This document shows positions 1 through 8,780 of a DNA stretch of 64,000 nucleotides, piece after piece. A program made the translations under genes and the position numbers. Positions within the stretch are counted from its first letter, which is position 1. Each line of letters opens with the position of its first letter. The DNA is from JAYOEY01 sp038116945 (GTDB lineage Bacteria > Pseudomonadota > Alphaproteobacteria > MPNO01 > UBA2964). The notes beneath the pieces are model-generated. The model had not been told where the DNA came from and did not search any database. It saw only the letters and a list, made by a program, of their open reading frames with translations. The stretch is taken from assembly GCA_038116945.1 (NCBI GenBank), contig JAYOEY010000016.1:14919-78918 (forward strand), given 5' to 3'.

Positions 1-871
1 CCAGCGCGCCGTATTTCCAGTGATCCTCGCCCATCAGCTTGCGGACCTGCTCGAGCTCATAGACCGGCCACGGCATCGTGTGCGCCAGATGGCCGACCTG
101 TTCCATCTCCTCGTAGCAGAGCTGCTTCGCCTTGAGGAAGGCGACATAGAGATTGACCGGCAGCCACGGGTGCTTTTCGACGATGGAACGCCTGACGCCC
201 ACCAGATGCATGATCGGGAACATGCCCGTCTTGGCGAAATAGGCCTGCTCGGCGGCCTTATAGTCGGGAAACAGCCGATCGATATTGTCGTTGCTGTAGT
301 AGCTCGACGGCGCGCGCGCCGAAATCACTGCGTCCAGCCGGCCGTCGTCGAGCTGCTGCGCCAGCGTTTCGTCCTTCGGGATGCTCTGAAGATCGATAGT
401 ATCGGGGAGGTGCAGTGGCGAGCGTTCCTCGCGCCCGCCTTCCTCCAGCCCGCCGTTGCGCCACGAAATATCCTCCGCCCGGACCCCGTACTCGTCCTGA
501 AGGATGCCCCGCACCCAGAGCGCGGCCGTCATCTGGTATTCCGGAACGCCGATGGTCTTGCCCCTGAGATCTTCCGGTTTTTCGATACCGCGGTCCGTAC
601 GGATATAGATCGAGCTGTGGCGGAACAGCCGAGAGACGAAGGCGGGAATGCCGATATAGGGGCTGCCTTCGCGCGACTGCACGTTCATGTAGCTCGACAT
701 CGACAGCTCGGTGACATCGAACTCCTGGTACTTGAAGGCCCGGTGGAACGCTTCTTCGGGCGACATCGGGACTCCGACCACCTCGCATCCTTCGACAGCG
801 ACGCGCCCGTCGAACAGCGCGCGGGTCCGGTCATAATCGCAACAGGCGAGACTGATGGTGAGCTTTGCCAT
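1..871 (-). CDS. Periplasmic-binding-fold protein, 4,5-dihydroxyphthalate decarboxylase-like / ABC substrate-binding (partial)
   Basis: The frame is open from an ATG at 871 to the left edge, so the C-terminus lies outside the window (290 codons seen). It starts MAKLTISLACCDYDRTR and has no signal peptide. Stretches such as FDVTELSMSSYM, DLRGKTIGVPEYQMTAALWVRG and PKDETLAQQLDDGRLDAV are typical of the family that joins NMT1/PhnD-type substrate-binding proteins and 4,5-dihydroxyphthalate decarboxylase. Family members either bind a small aromatic or amine ligand or decarboxylate a dihydroxyphthalate; the sequence does not decide which. The lack of a leader peptide argues mildly for the enzyme or a cytoplasmic role. 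It diverges from the GST gene across about 116 bp. Confidence 0.72.
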   Translation of the reverse strand, partial: MAKLTISLACCDYDRTRALFDGRVAVEGCEVVGVPMSPEEAFHRAFKYQEFDVTELSMSSYMNVQSREGSPYIGIPAFVSRLFRHSSIYIRTDRGIEKPEDLRGKTIGVPEYQMTAALWVRGILQDEYGVRAEDISWRNGGLEEGGREERSPLHLPDTIDLQSIPKDETLAQQLDDGRLDAVISARAPSSYYSNDNIDRLFPDYKAAEQAYFAKTGMFPIMHLVGVRRSIVEKHPWLPVNLYVAFLKAKQLCYEEMEQVGHLAHTMPWPVYELEQVRKLMGEDHWKYGAL

Positions 872-987
872 GATCGTTGTTCCGTTCGTCAGTGGATAGA
901 AATGCCTGTGCCGTACTTATCACCGGGCCGATTGGCCGACAACCGACGCCCCGGGTAAACTGGTCTCCGAAAAACAGGAGCATCACC

Positions 988-1776
988 ATGATCGAGCTGT
1001 ATCACGCGGACATGTCGACCTGCGCCCAGAAGGTGCGGCTGCTGCTGGCCGAAAAGGGGCTGGCGTGGGAAGGCCATCTGCTCAACCTCCGGACCCGCGA
1101 CCAGCACGATCCGGATTACCTGAAGCTCAATCCCAACGGGGTGGTGCCGACGCTGGTGCATGACGGGACCGTCATCATCGAATCCACCGTGATCTGCGAA
1201 TATCTCGACGATGCGTTCCCCGACCCTTCTGTGCGTCCCGCCGCCCCGGCCGAACGGGCGCGCATGCGGCAATGGACCAAGTGGCTGGACGAGGTATTGC
1301 ACTATTACACCGGCGTGCTGTCCGGCTCGATCGCCTTCCGGTTCCAGCATCTGGCGCGCCCGGCGGACGAGCTGAAGGCCTATATCGAGGGGATTCCCGA
1401 CCCGAAACGGCGCGAACGCCAGCACCAGCAGATCGAACTCGGCATGGACGCGCCACAGTTTGCCGAGGCTGTCCGTGCGTTCGACCGGTTCGTCCGCGAT
1501 CTCGACGCCCAGCTGCAGAAAACGGAATGGATGGCGGGGAAGAGCTATTCGCTCGCCGAAATCGGCTACACACCCTACCTGATCCGGCTCGACGAGCTGC
1601 GGCTGTGGGGCTGGATGGACGACAAGCCGCGCGTCACCGAGCTGTACGAGGCGATCAAGGCGCGGCCAAACTTCAAACCCGGCTATCTCGACTGGAAGAA
1701 TCAGGCCTATTGCGACCTGATGGCGGAAAAAGGCGCGGAGGCATGGCCAAGGATCAGGGAAATGATCCGCGGCTAA
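988..1776 (+). CDS. Glutathione S-transferase family protein
   Basis: This 262-residue protein starts at ATG 988, seven bases after an AGGAG at 976-980. The N-terminal thioredoxin fold (residues 1-80) has the S/T-x-C entry (MSTCAQKVR), the cis-proline VPTL and the glutathione-contacting ESTVI. The rest is an all-helical C-terminal domain. At 262 residues it is longer than plain GSTs and resembles the group holding dehalogenase and lignin-type etherase GSTs. It probably conjugates glutathione to, or removes it from, a xenobiotic or aromatic ether in the cytoplasm. The substrate is not readable from sequence. It stands alone and is divergent from the binding-fold gene to its left. Confidence 0.85.
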   Translation: MIELYHADMSTCAQKVRLLLAEKGLAWEGHLLNLRTRDQHDPDYLKLNPNGVVPTLVHDGTVIIESTVICEYLDDAFPDPSVRPAAPAERARMRQWTKWLDEVLHYYTGVLSGSIAFRFQHLARPADELKAYIEGIPDPKRRERQHQQIELGMDAPQFAEAVRAFDRFVRDLDAQLQKTEWMAGKSYSLAEIGYTPYLIRLDELRLWGWMDDKPRVTELYEAIKARPNFKPGYLDWKNQAYCDLMAEKGAEAWPRIREMIRG

Positions 1777-1779
1777 ACC

Positions 1780-2053
1780 GCGACTGCGGCCGCGCTGTCC
1801 TGTCGGATTGCGGTAACAGGAATTGCCACCATTTTCGCTCGACCGGCGTGCAGCTGGGAGACACCCAGAACGCAGGTTTTACGACCCTGTCATTTTCCGC
1901 CTGCCCTCCCTGGAACCGGCGCAAAATAAACTCGCGCAGGGTCGTCCCGCGCAGACAGGAGAAGACCTGAAAAAGAATTGCGGAAAGCGACAACAGAAAG
2001 GCCGCTACCGACAGCACGTCGGACTTTTTCTCAATCCTTATGGGAAGACGCAT
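1780..2053 (-). pseudogene. Possible decayed small membrane-anchored protein gene
   Basis: The stretch between the GST and the TRAP binding protein holds no intact gene. On the minus strand an ATG at 2053 opens MRLPIRIEKKSDVLSVAAFL, followed by LSLSAILFQVF: a convincing cytoplasmic segment plus one transmembrane helix. After residue 36 (CLRG) the frame becomes unconvincing. The -1 frame there reads DDPARVYFAPVPG, meets a stop, then continues KTCVLGVSQLHAG. This pattern fits a gene broken by a frameshift and a nonsense change, but I know no homologue and there is no good ribosome site, so it may be chance. Confidence 0.25.
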
Positions 2054-2058
2054 CGCCG

Positions 2059-2089
2059 AAAAAATCGGGCCGGGAGATCGTCCCGGCCC
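2059..2089 (-). terminator. Rho-independent terminator of the orphan TRAP binding protein gene
   Basis: A perfect 9-bp stem (GGGCCGGGA / TCCCGGCCC, 2067-2075 and 2081-2089) with a 5-base loop. On the minus strand it is followed two bases later by a run of six T (2059-2064). It lies about 45 bases downstream of the stop codon at 2133. Confidence 0.85.
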
Positions 2090-2132
2090 GTATGGATATC
2101 CCTCAACCGCAGTGCAGCGGACAGGTCTTGGG

Positions 2133-3119
2133 CTATTTCTTCTCGAAAACGCTCCGATATTTTGCGACGGTTTCGGCGCCAACGATCTTTTCAAACCGTT
2201 TCCACACCGCCGCATTCGCAGCCTCCACATAGGCCGTCGCCGCTTTGCCCTTGAGAGCGATGACGTCCATGCCGCTCTCCTTCATGGCTTTTTCGTCCTT
2301 CTTCGCGAAACCGAGATAGAACTCTGTCGACTGGTCCTCATATCGCCGCGCCACACCCTCAATCATGGCCTGCGTTTTCTTCGGCAACGCTTTCCATTTA
2401 TCGAGATTGATGAGGACGAAATTGTTGAGGTTGTAGTAACTGGGATCGACCCGGTAGCGCACTTTTCCCTTTACCCCGAGCTTGACCAGGCCCGACGATG
2501 GCGATCCGAATCCTTGGATTACGCCGCGTTCGAGACCGGTGAAGATCTCGCTGGATTTCATCCCGACCGGGGTCGCGCCAAGATACTCGAACAGCGGCCG
2601 GTAAGTTGCCGTGCTCCGCATCTTGAATCCCTTGAGATCGATTCCGCCTGCGGCGGTCATCGCCGGCTTGCGGGCCAGATAGGTATTGAACTTCCCGCCG
2701 GAATCTCCCCACGCCAGCAACTTGGCGTTCGCCTTCTTCTGGTGCGCTGCGTCAAGCAGGGCAAACCCCCCACTCTTCCGGATTTCGGCCGGCGTCATGT
2801 TCGTGACGAGGACCGCATAACCTTCGGGCACCATCCCGGCATAATAGGAGGACGGGCTGTGCGTGATATCGAAAGCGCCGCGCGACAGGGCCGCTACCTG
2901 CTTCCGAGGGGGCGTGACTTCAGGACCGCCGACGAATTTTACCCGGACCTGCCCCTTTCCTTTCGCGTTGATATCGTTGACGAAATATTTGAGATACGCC
3001 TGCGTCATTTCGCGACTGGTGTTAAGCGCGGATGACGCCTTCAGTTCGGTTTCCGCGTACGCGGCACCGGCGATAGTAGCGGTGCCGAGGACACCGATCA
3101 GGAACGACCGTATTTTCAT
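2133..3119 (-). CDS. TRAP transporter solute-binding protein (DctP family), orphan
   Basis: This 328-residue periplasmic protein starts MKIRSFLIGVLGTATIAGAA, a clear Sec signal peptide with probable cleavage after AYA. An upstream in-frame ATG at 3134 would add five residues but has no ribosome site, whereas GGGGG lies eight bases before ATG 3119. DctP-family features include the mid-protein LKGFKMRSTATYRPLFEYLG segment, with an Arg placed like the one that salt-bridges ligand carboxylates, and the following helix ERGVIQGFGSPSSG. It should deliver an organic acid to a TRAP permease. No permease genes adjoin it, so the membrane partners must be elsewhere. It is followed by its own terminator. 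Confidence 0.85.
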   Translation of the reverse strand: MKIRSFLIGVLGTATIAGAAYAETELKASSALNTSREMTQAYLKYFVNDINAKGKGQVRVKFVGGPEVTPPRKQVAALSRGAFDITHSPSSYYAGMVPEGYAVLVTNMTPAEIRKSGGFALLDAAHQKKANAKLLAWGDSGGKFNTYLARKPAMTAAGGIDLKGFKMRSTATYRPLFEYLGATPVGMKSSEIFTGLERGVIQGFGSPSSGLVKLGVKGKVRYRVDPSYYNLNNFVLINLDKWKALPKKTQAMIEGVARRYEDQSTEFYLGFAKKDEKAMKESGMDVIALKGKAATAYVEAANAAVWKRFEKIVGAETVAKYRSVFEKK

Positions 3120-3215
3120 GACATTAACCCCCATTCAGACTGAGGAGAAAGTGTCTCAAAAGTGATGCGAACCGGCAAGGTGTGATAACGCGAAATATAT
3201 ATTTATGAAAACGGC

Positions 3216-4442
3216 TCAACCGTTGCCTGCCGCAAGCCTCTTCACACCAAAGAAAGTGCAAAGCGCCGCCACCATGAAACCCGCGGTCAGGTAGAACACG
3301 CCCTGCGGATTGCCGTTATCCAGGGCCAGCCCGAAGACCAGCGGCATGATGGCCGCGCCGAACAGGCTGCCGTTATAGACAAAGCCGAAAACCTTCCCCG
3401 CGCCGCCGGGCGGCGTCACCGAAAGCACGAACAGGTCACGCGTCGACTGCACCATGCCGCGCATGAACCCGGCAAAGCTGAGAACCGCGACGATCAGTAC
3501 CATCGGCATGGACACCGCGCCGGTGAACGCGATCAGCGCGGCGGCGCCGAGGAAACCTGCCGCCGCCGTGATCATCTTCGCCCCGTACCGGTCGGCGACC
3601 CAGCCCCCGGCCAGGATGCCCGCAGACGACCCAACCAGAAACCCGGTCAGCGCCCCGCTCGCCGCCGCCAGCGGCGCGCCGTAAAGCTCGACGATCCCGG
3701 ACACGCTGAATGCCCGGAACCCGCCGAATCCGATGCTGGAAATGACGTAGAACAGAAAACACAGCAGGATCGGCGGGTAGGTCAGGACGAGAAGATCCTG
3801 TTTCCAGCCTCTCTTTTCCCCGCTGTCGTCCTCCGCCTTCTTCCTGCGTGGCGTCTCCGCCTGATCGGACAGGGAATCGCCCTGAAGCGCGATCGCCGCC
3901 GCAAGACAAAGCCCGAACGCACCGACCGCGATCATCGCGACCCGCCAGTCCCAGAATGCCGCGATCGCAACCATGACCGGCGGCGTGGCCGCCGAGCCCG
4001 TATTCCCGGTGAAGGCATGGAAGCTGAAAGCGCGTCCCAGCCGGTCCCTGGGGATCGATGCCGACAGGATGGCGTAATCGCTCGGGTGATAGACCGAATA
4101 GGCGACGCCCGCGAGCACGAACAGCACCGTCATCGCCCAGAACGAGCTGACGAACCCGACCGCCAGGATGGCGCCCGACTGGAGCGCCAGCCCCAGCGTC
4201 AGCACCGTGCGCCCGCCCCAACGGTCGACCAGAAACCCCATCGGCGTGGTGAACAGCGCCCCGGCCAGCGCATAAGCCGTCATGACGAAGCCCAGTTCCG
4301 TGTAGCTTAGCCCGGTATCCTTCACCAGCAGCGGAAACAGCGGCGGCAGGGCGAGGTTGAACACATGGCTCATGAAATGGGCCGACCCGATGAAACCCAG
4401 AACGCGAACGGTATGCGCCGTGCCGGCCGATATGGCGGTCAT
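3216..4442 (-). CDS. Major facilitator superfamily transporter
   Basis: This 408-residue inner-membrane protein has about twelve hydrophobic helices, the MFS loop motif after helix 2 (MGFLVDRWGGRTVL) and a repeat of it in the second half (AGGWVADRYGAKM). A longer frame extends upstream but runs through the end of the sulfatase gene. The ATG at 4440-4442 overlaps the sulfatase TGA in a TGATG junction, so MTAISAGTAHTVRV is the start and translation is likely coupled. The coupling suggests it imports or exports the sulfatase substrate or product. A long charged cytoplasmic loop (around residues 205-230, rich in R, K, E and D) separates the halves, as is usual for MFS. Confidence 0.88.
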   Translation of the reverse strand: MTAISAGTAHTVRVLGFIGSAHFMSHVFNLALPPLFPLLVKDTGLSYTELGFVMTAYALAGALFTTPMGFLVDRWGGRTVLTLGLALQSGAILAVGFVSSFWAMTVLFVLAGVAYSVYHPSDYAILSASIPRDRLGRAFSFHAFTGNTGSAATPPVMVAIAAFWDWRVAMIAVGAFGLCLAAAIALQGDSLSDQAETPRRKKAEDDSGEKRGWKQDLLVLTYPPILLCFLFYVISSIGFGGFRAFSVSGIVELYGAPLAAASGALTGFLVGSSAGILAGGWVADRYGAKMITAAAGFLGAAALIAFTGAVSMPMVLIVAVLSFAGFMRGMVQSTRDLFVLSVTPPGGAGKVFGFVYNGSLFGAAIMPLVFGLALDNGNPQGVFYLTAGFMVAALCTFFGVKRLAAGNG

Positions 4443-6013
4443 CAGGCCCGCCCCGTCGGCAGGGGGCTGCGGTCCTGCAGGTCTATCATCCTTACGATCA
4501 GCCGCTGCATCAGCTCGCCGGCCACCTCGCGGCAGTCGTCGCGGCCCCACAGGTTTTCGACCTCGTCCGGATCGTTCTCCAGATCGTAGAGTTCCCACCA
4601 GCCCGCCTCCTGATGGCAGGAGAGCCGCCAGCGACCGGTCACCAGCGTCCGCACCCGGTCGCCCGGATCGTCGCCGAACATGCGGATGATCGAATCCTCT
4701 TCGATCAGAATGTCTTCCGGCGCCGCGCTATCCCCGGCCAGCAGGTCCCGTCCCTGCATGCCGTTGAACGGCTGCAGCCCGGCGAGACCGAGCGCAGTCG
4801 CGCCGATATCGATCGTCTGGCCGAGATCGGACCGCACGCGCGCGCCCTGCCCCGGCACGCGGCAGATCAGGGGAACCCGGATCAGCCCCTGATAATGCAG
4901 CAGATATTTGAGCATGACCCCGTGATCGCCCATGAAATCGCCGTGATCGGTGGTGAACATCACCACGGTGTTGTCCGCGATCCCGAGCCGGTCGAGCGTC
5001 GCGAGAATGTTTCCCACCGCATCGTCGACCATCGTAATCATGCCGTAGGTCAACGCGATCAGCACACGCGCTTCTTCTTCCGATACGGCGAACGGAACCG
5101 TTGCCGAGGTGCGGATTGCCGTACCGGCCTCGCGCGCCTGCCAGAGATATTTCAGCGCATCGAGGTCGCCCTTGCCGAACGAAGACGGCAGCTCGATCTC
5201 GTCCGGGTCGTACATGTCCCAGTAACGGCCGGGCGGCGTGAAGGGATGATGCGGGTCGGGAAAGGAAATCTGGGCGAAGAACGGCTCATCCCCGGCGGCT
5301 GCCGCCTCCAGGAACTCGATCGAAAGCTCTTCGACATAGCGGGTGGGATAAAGATCTTCCGGCACGGCGGTGCGCCAGACCTGCGGCCCGGTGCGCCGCT
5401 GATCCGGCAGCGCGTTGTCTTCGCCCGCCAGCGCATCGGGATCGCCGCCTTTCCCCTTAAGCCAGCGAATGTAATCCGCCCCGACCAGATCGCCATGTCC
5501 GGTGCAGATACGGGCGTGCCGGAACCCGTAGAACGGCAGAGAAACGGCGTGCCCCGGATCGTCCCACAGCATCTGGTTCTCGATGTCGTAGAACGCGCCG
5601 CGCCTGAGCCGGCGGTCGGCTTCCCGCAGAGCTGCGGGCGGCGGGTCGAGCCCGTCGATTTCAGGAAAATCGCGGGTCGGCGGCGCGCCGGTGAAGTTCT
5701 GAAGATGGGACTTGCCGATCAGACCCGTCCGGTATCCCGCCGCGGCGAGCAGTTCCACGAAGGTTACGTGCTCGGTCGATAGTGCGATCCCATTATGCCG
5801 CACGCCGTGGAGCGATGGCATTCGGCCGGTCATCAGCGATGCCCGGTTCGGCATGCAGACGGGGCTCGCTACGTAGAACCGCTCGAACCGCGTCCCGTCC
5901 GCCGCGATGGAGTCGATATTCGGCGTCCGCACCACCGGGTTGCCGTAACATCCCAGATGGTCGGCGCGGTGCTGATCTGTCACGATCAGGATGATGTTCG
6001 GGCGGACTCGCAT
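4442..6013 (-). CDS. Type I sulfatase (alkaline-phosphatase superfamily)
   Basis: A 523-residue enzyme. It starts MRVRPNIILIVTDQHRADHL with the N-terminal metal-binding Asp, carries CMPNR at residues 53-57, which fits the C-x-P-x-R signature whose Cys is oxidised to formylglycine, and has the later metal motif TTDHGDFMGDHG. It should hydrolyse a sulfate ester (or a phosphonate ester) in a Ca-dependent way. No signal peptide is seen, so it is probably cytoplasmic and would need its substrate imported. It is coupled to the MFS gene by a 1-base overlap. No maturase (FGE or anaerobic SME) is present in the window. The substrate cannot be assigned. Confidence 0.88.
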   Translation of the reverse strand: MRVRPNIILIVTDQHRADHLGCYGNPVVRTPNIDSIAADGTRFERFYVASPVCMPNRASLMTGRMPSLHGVRHNGIALSTEHVTFVELLAAAGYRTGLIGKSHLQNFTGAPPTRDFPEIDGLDPPPAALREADRRLRRGAFYDIENQMLWDDPGHAVSLPFYGFRHARICTGHGDLVGADYIRWLKGKGGDPDALAGEDNALPDQRRTGPQVWRTAVPEDLYPTRYVEELSIEFLEAAAAGDEPFFAQISFPDPHHPFTPPGRYWDMYDPDEIELPSSFGKGDLDALKYLWQAREAGTAIRTSATVPFAVSEEEARVLIALTYGMITMVDDAVGNILATLDRLGIADNTVVMFTTDHGDFMGDHGVMLKYLLHYQGLIRVPLICRVPGQGARVRSDLGQTIDIGATALGLAGLQPFNGMQGRDLLAGDSAAPEDILIEEDSIIRMFGDDPGDRVRTLVTGRWRLSCHQEAGWWELYDLENDPDEVENLWGRDDCREVAGELMQRLIVRMIDLQDRSPLPTGRA

Positions 6014-6096
6014 GCGCGAACGTTACGATGCGAGGCTGTCTCTGGACAGCCCCTCGCCCCCGACTTAGCGTATCTCCTGCCGGAAGGGAGACTCGA

Positions 6097-6870
6097 ATGG
6101 ATCAGATGAGCAACAGCCTGCGCGCCGACCTCGACGAACTCGCGCGCGCCTGCAGGGTGTTCGAGCTTGAAGGACACGGCGATCGGGTCGTTGGTCACAT
6201 GGCGTTGCGCGACCCGGACGGGCGCGGCATCTGGATGAAACGCGCCGGCATCGCACTGGGAGAGGTGTTCGATTCCCGCGATTTCGTGCTGCTGGACTGG
6301 GACGGAAAGCAGATTGGCGGCGACGGCCGGTCGCATAACGAATGGCCGATCCATACCGAGATCATGAAGCAGCGCCCGGAGATCAACGTCACCGCCCATA
6401 CGCACCCGTTCTACGCCTCGGTCTATTCGGCGTCGGAGGAACCGCTCCGCACCGTCGTGCCGCGCAGCACGACCCAACCGGTGCGCCCGCCGCGTTGGGA
6501 CGGGCCGGCGGACCTCATTAACACGGTGGAAGCAGCGGACTCGATGACGAAGGCGATGGGCGCAGGTACCGCGATCCTGCTGCGCAATCACGGCATCGTC
6601 ACCTGCGGGGTGGATATCTGCGATCCTGTTCTGGTCGGCATCGCCCTGGAAAAAATGTGCCGGGAAGCCCTGACGATCAACGCTTCCGGCCTCTCTTTCT
6701 CCTGCCCGGAGGAGGACGAGCTGATCGAGAAACTCGCCACCGGCGCATCGCTCGACCCCGCCATTATCGGCGGCGCGACGCTATGGCGCTACTATTGCCG
6801 CAAGCTCGCCCGCGCAGAGGCCGCCGGCGACCCGGCGCTGGCGACCGAGCGGGTCCCGGTCGGCGGATAG
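6097..6870 (+). CDS. Class II aldolase/adducin-fold protein
   Basis: A 257-residue protein starting at ATG 6097 with AAGGGAG six bases upstream. It carries the zinc-ligand pair HTHPF (H101, H103), the further His in RNHGIVTCG, and an Asn-Glu-Trp segment preceding the helix with the catalytic acid (NEWPIHTEIM). The fold covers fuculose/ribulose-phosphate aldolases and epimerases and also decarboxylases or dehydratases of aromatic catabolism. It sits 9 bases before quiC in a two-gene operon, so a role in hydroaromatic or aromatic acid turnover is more likely than sugar metabolism. The reaction itself is inference only. Confidence 0.8.
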   Translation: MDQMSNSLRADLDELARACRVFELEGHGDRVVGHMALRDPDGRGIWMKRAGIALGEVFDSRDFVLLDWDGKQIGGDGRSHNEWPIHTEIMKQRPEINVTAHTHPFYASVYSASEEPLRTVVPRSTTQPVRPPRWDGPADLINTVEAADSMTKAMGAGTAILLRNHGIVTCGVDICDPVLVGIALEKMCREALTINASGLSFSCPEEDELIEKLATGASLDPAIIGGATLWRYYCRKLARAEAAGDPALATERVPVGG

Positions 6871-6879
6871 GAGAATCGG

Positions 6880-8748
6880 ATGAAAACCAGCATTGCGACG
6901 GTTTCCCTGTCCGGCGATTTCGCCGAAAAGCTCGATGCCATTTCCAAGGCGGGGTTCGACGGCATCGAAATTTTCGAACAGGATTTCATCGGTTTCGACC
7001 TGAACCCTGCGGATGTCGCAAAGATGGTGTCCGATCACGGGCTGGAAATCATGCTGTTCCAGCCATTCCGCGATTTCGAGGGGCTGCCCGACGGCGCGCT
7101 GCGCAACCGGACCTTCCGGCGGGCCGAACGGAAGTTCGACCTGATGAACCAGCTTGGCACCGACCTGATGCTGGTCTGTTCCTCGGTCCATCCGCAGAGT
7201 CTCGGCGGTATCGACCGCTGCGCGGCGGATTTCGCGGAGCTCGGCGATATCGCAAAGAAATTCGGCGTGCGCGTCGGTTTCGAAGCACTCGCCTGGGGCA
7301 AGAACATCAACGACCACCGCGACGCATGGGAAGTCGTCCGGCGCGCCGATCACGAGTGCATCGGGCTGATCCTCGACAGCTTCCACACGCTGGCCCGGAA
7401 AATCGATCCGGAAAGCATCCGCATCATCCCGGGCGACAAGATCTTCTTCGTCCAGCTTGCCGACGCGCCCGGCATAGAGATGGACCTGCTCTACTGGTCC
7501 CGCCATTTCCGCAACATGCCGGGCGAAGGCGACCTCGACGTAACCGGTTTCATGAGCGCGGTGCAGGCGACCCAATACGGCGGGCCGATCAGCCTCGAGA
7601 TCTTCAACGACCAGTTCCGGCGCGGCTACGCCGAAATGGTGGCGAAGGACGGGCTGCGCTCCATTCTTCACCTGATGGACGAGATTGCCCGGGAACCGTT
7701 CGGAGCCCGCGACGATCTCGTCCCGCTGCCGCCCAAGCCGGAAATCGCCGAAATCGGATTCATCGAATTCGCCACTCGTTCCGGAGAGAAGGAGCGGTTC
7801 GAATCCCTGTTCCGTCAGCTCGGCTTCAGCAACACGGGACATCACAAATCAAAGGCGGTGACGCGCTGGCAGCAAGGCGGGCTTAATTTTCTGCTCGATA
7901 CCGAACCCACCGGATACGCCAACGATGCCGTATCGGAACACGGCACCACGGTAACCGATATCGCGCTGGTGGTGCCGGATGCCCCGGCCGCGCACCGCCG
8001 CGCCATCGCGCTGAGAGCCGTGAATTTCGACCAGGAAATAGCCTCCGGCGAGGCAAAGATCGCCACCATCAAGGGGGTCGGGCATAGCGTCATTCGCCTG
8101 ATCGACCGGCCGGACGATATCTGGGAACAGGATTTCGTCCCGACCGGAGAGACGCCCGACGAGCACCCGGCCCTGTCGCATATCGACCATATCGCCCAGA
8201 CGATGACCTATGACGAGATGATGAGCTGGGCGCTGTTCTATACGACGATCTTCGCGACGCGTAAGTCGCCGCAGTTCGACGTGGTCGATCCCGACGGCAT
8301 CATCAAGAGCCAGGTGATCGGCACTGCCAACCGGAAGCTTCAGATCACCCTCAACGGCAGCGACGCGCCGCATACGCGGGCCAACCTGTTTATCTCGTCG
8401 GTCCGGGGCGCGGCGGTGCAGCATCTGGCGCTGGCGACCGATGACATTTTCGCATTGGCAGAACGGCTGCACCGCGAAAATTTCGGCGTCCTCGAACTGC
8501 CCCGGAATTATTACGACGACGTTCTGGCCCGGTTCGACCTCGACCCCGGCCTGCTGGAACGGATTCAGGCAAACAACATTCTCTATGACGAGGACGACAA
8601 CGGCCCGTTCTACCAGCTTTTCAGCCGCACCATCGGCAACGGGCTGTTCCTCGAGTTCGTGCAGCGGGAAACCGGTTATGCCGGCTTCGGCGCGCCCAAC
8701 GCCCCCTACCGTCTGGCTGCCCAGCGGCGGGCCACATTGAGGCCGTAA
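6880..8748 (+). CDS. quiC: 3-dehydroshikimate dehydratase, two-domain (sugar-phosphate isomerase-like plus HPPD-like)
   Basis: A 622-residue protein. The N-terminal TIM barrel (1-280) has the metal ligands expected for bacterial dehydroshikimate dehydratase: E135 (GFEALAWG), D166 (LILDSFH), Q192 (FVQLADAP) and E240 (SLEIFND). These match, within one residue, the ligands I recall for the Pseudomonas QuiC1 enzyme. The C-terminal half (290-610) is a vicinal-oxygen-chelate domain of the 4-hydroxyphenylpyruvate dioxygenase type with H434/H437, H515 and E592. It converts 3-dehydroshikimate to protocatechuate, linking quinate/shikimate to the beta-ketoadipate route. Length and domain order fit the fused family. 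It lies directly behind the class II aldolase gene. Confidence 0.88.
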   Translation: MKTSIATVSLSGDFAEKLDAISKAGFDGIEIFEQDFIGFDLNPADVAKMVSDHGLEIMLFQPFRDFEGLPDGALRNRTFRRAERKFDLMNQLGTDLMLVCSSVHPQSLGGIDRCAADFAELGDIAKKFGVRVGFEALAWGKNINDHRDAWEVVRRADHECIGLILDSFHTLARKIDPESIRIIPGDKIFFVQLADAPGIEMDLLYWSRHFRNMPGEGDLDVTGFMSAVQATQYGGPISLEIFNDQFRRGYAEMVAKDGLRSILHLMDEIAREPFGARDDLVPLPPKPEIAEIGFIEFATRSGEKERFESLFRQLGFSNTGHHKSKAVTRWQQGGLNFLLDTEPTGYANDAVSEHGTTVTDIALVVPDAPAAHRRAIALRAVNFDQEIASGEAKIATIKGVGHSVIRLIDRPDDIWEQDFVPTGETPDEHPALSHIDHIAQTMTYDEMMSWALFYTTIFATRKSPQFDVVDPDGIIKSQVIGTANRKLQITLNGSDAPHTRANLFISSVRGAAVQHLALATDDIFALAERLHRENFGVLELPRNYYDDVLARFDLDPGLLERIQANNILYDEDDNGPFYQLFSRTIGNGLFLEFVQRETGYAGFGAPNAPYRLAAQRRATLRP

Positions 8749-8780
8749 CCGCAGAAATCCGGAAAGCTGACGGTCGCCGG

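Noticed and set aside
20..958. 312-codon plus-strand open frame
   Set aside because: Antisense to the partial binding-fold gene; no recognisable motifs or ribosome site.
3211..3225. AACGG-CTCAA-CCGTT around the MFS stop as a terminator
   Set aside because: Only five pairs and no real T tract.
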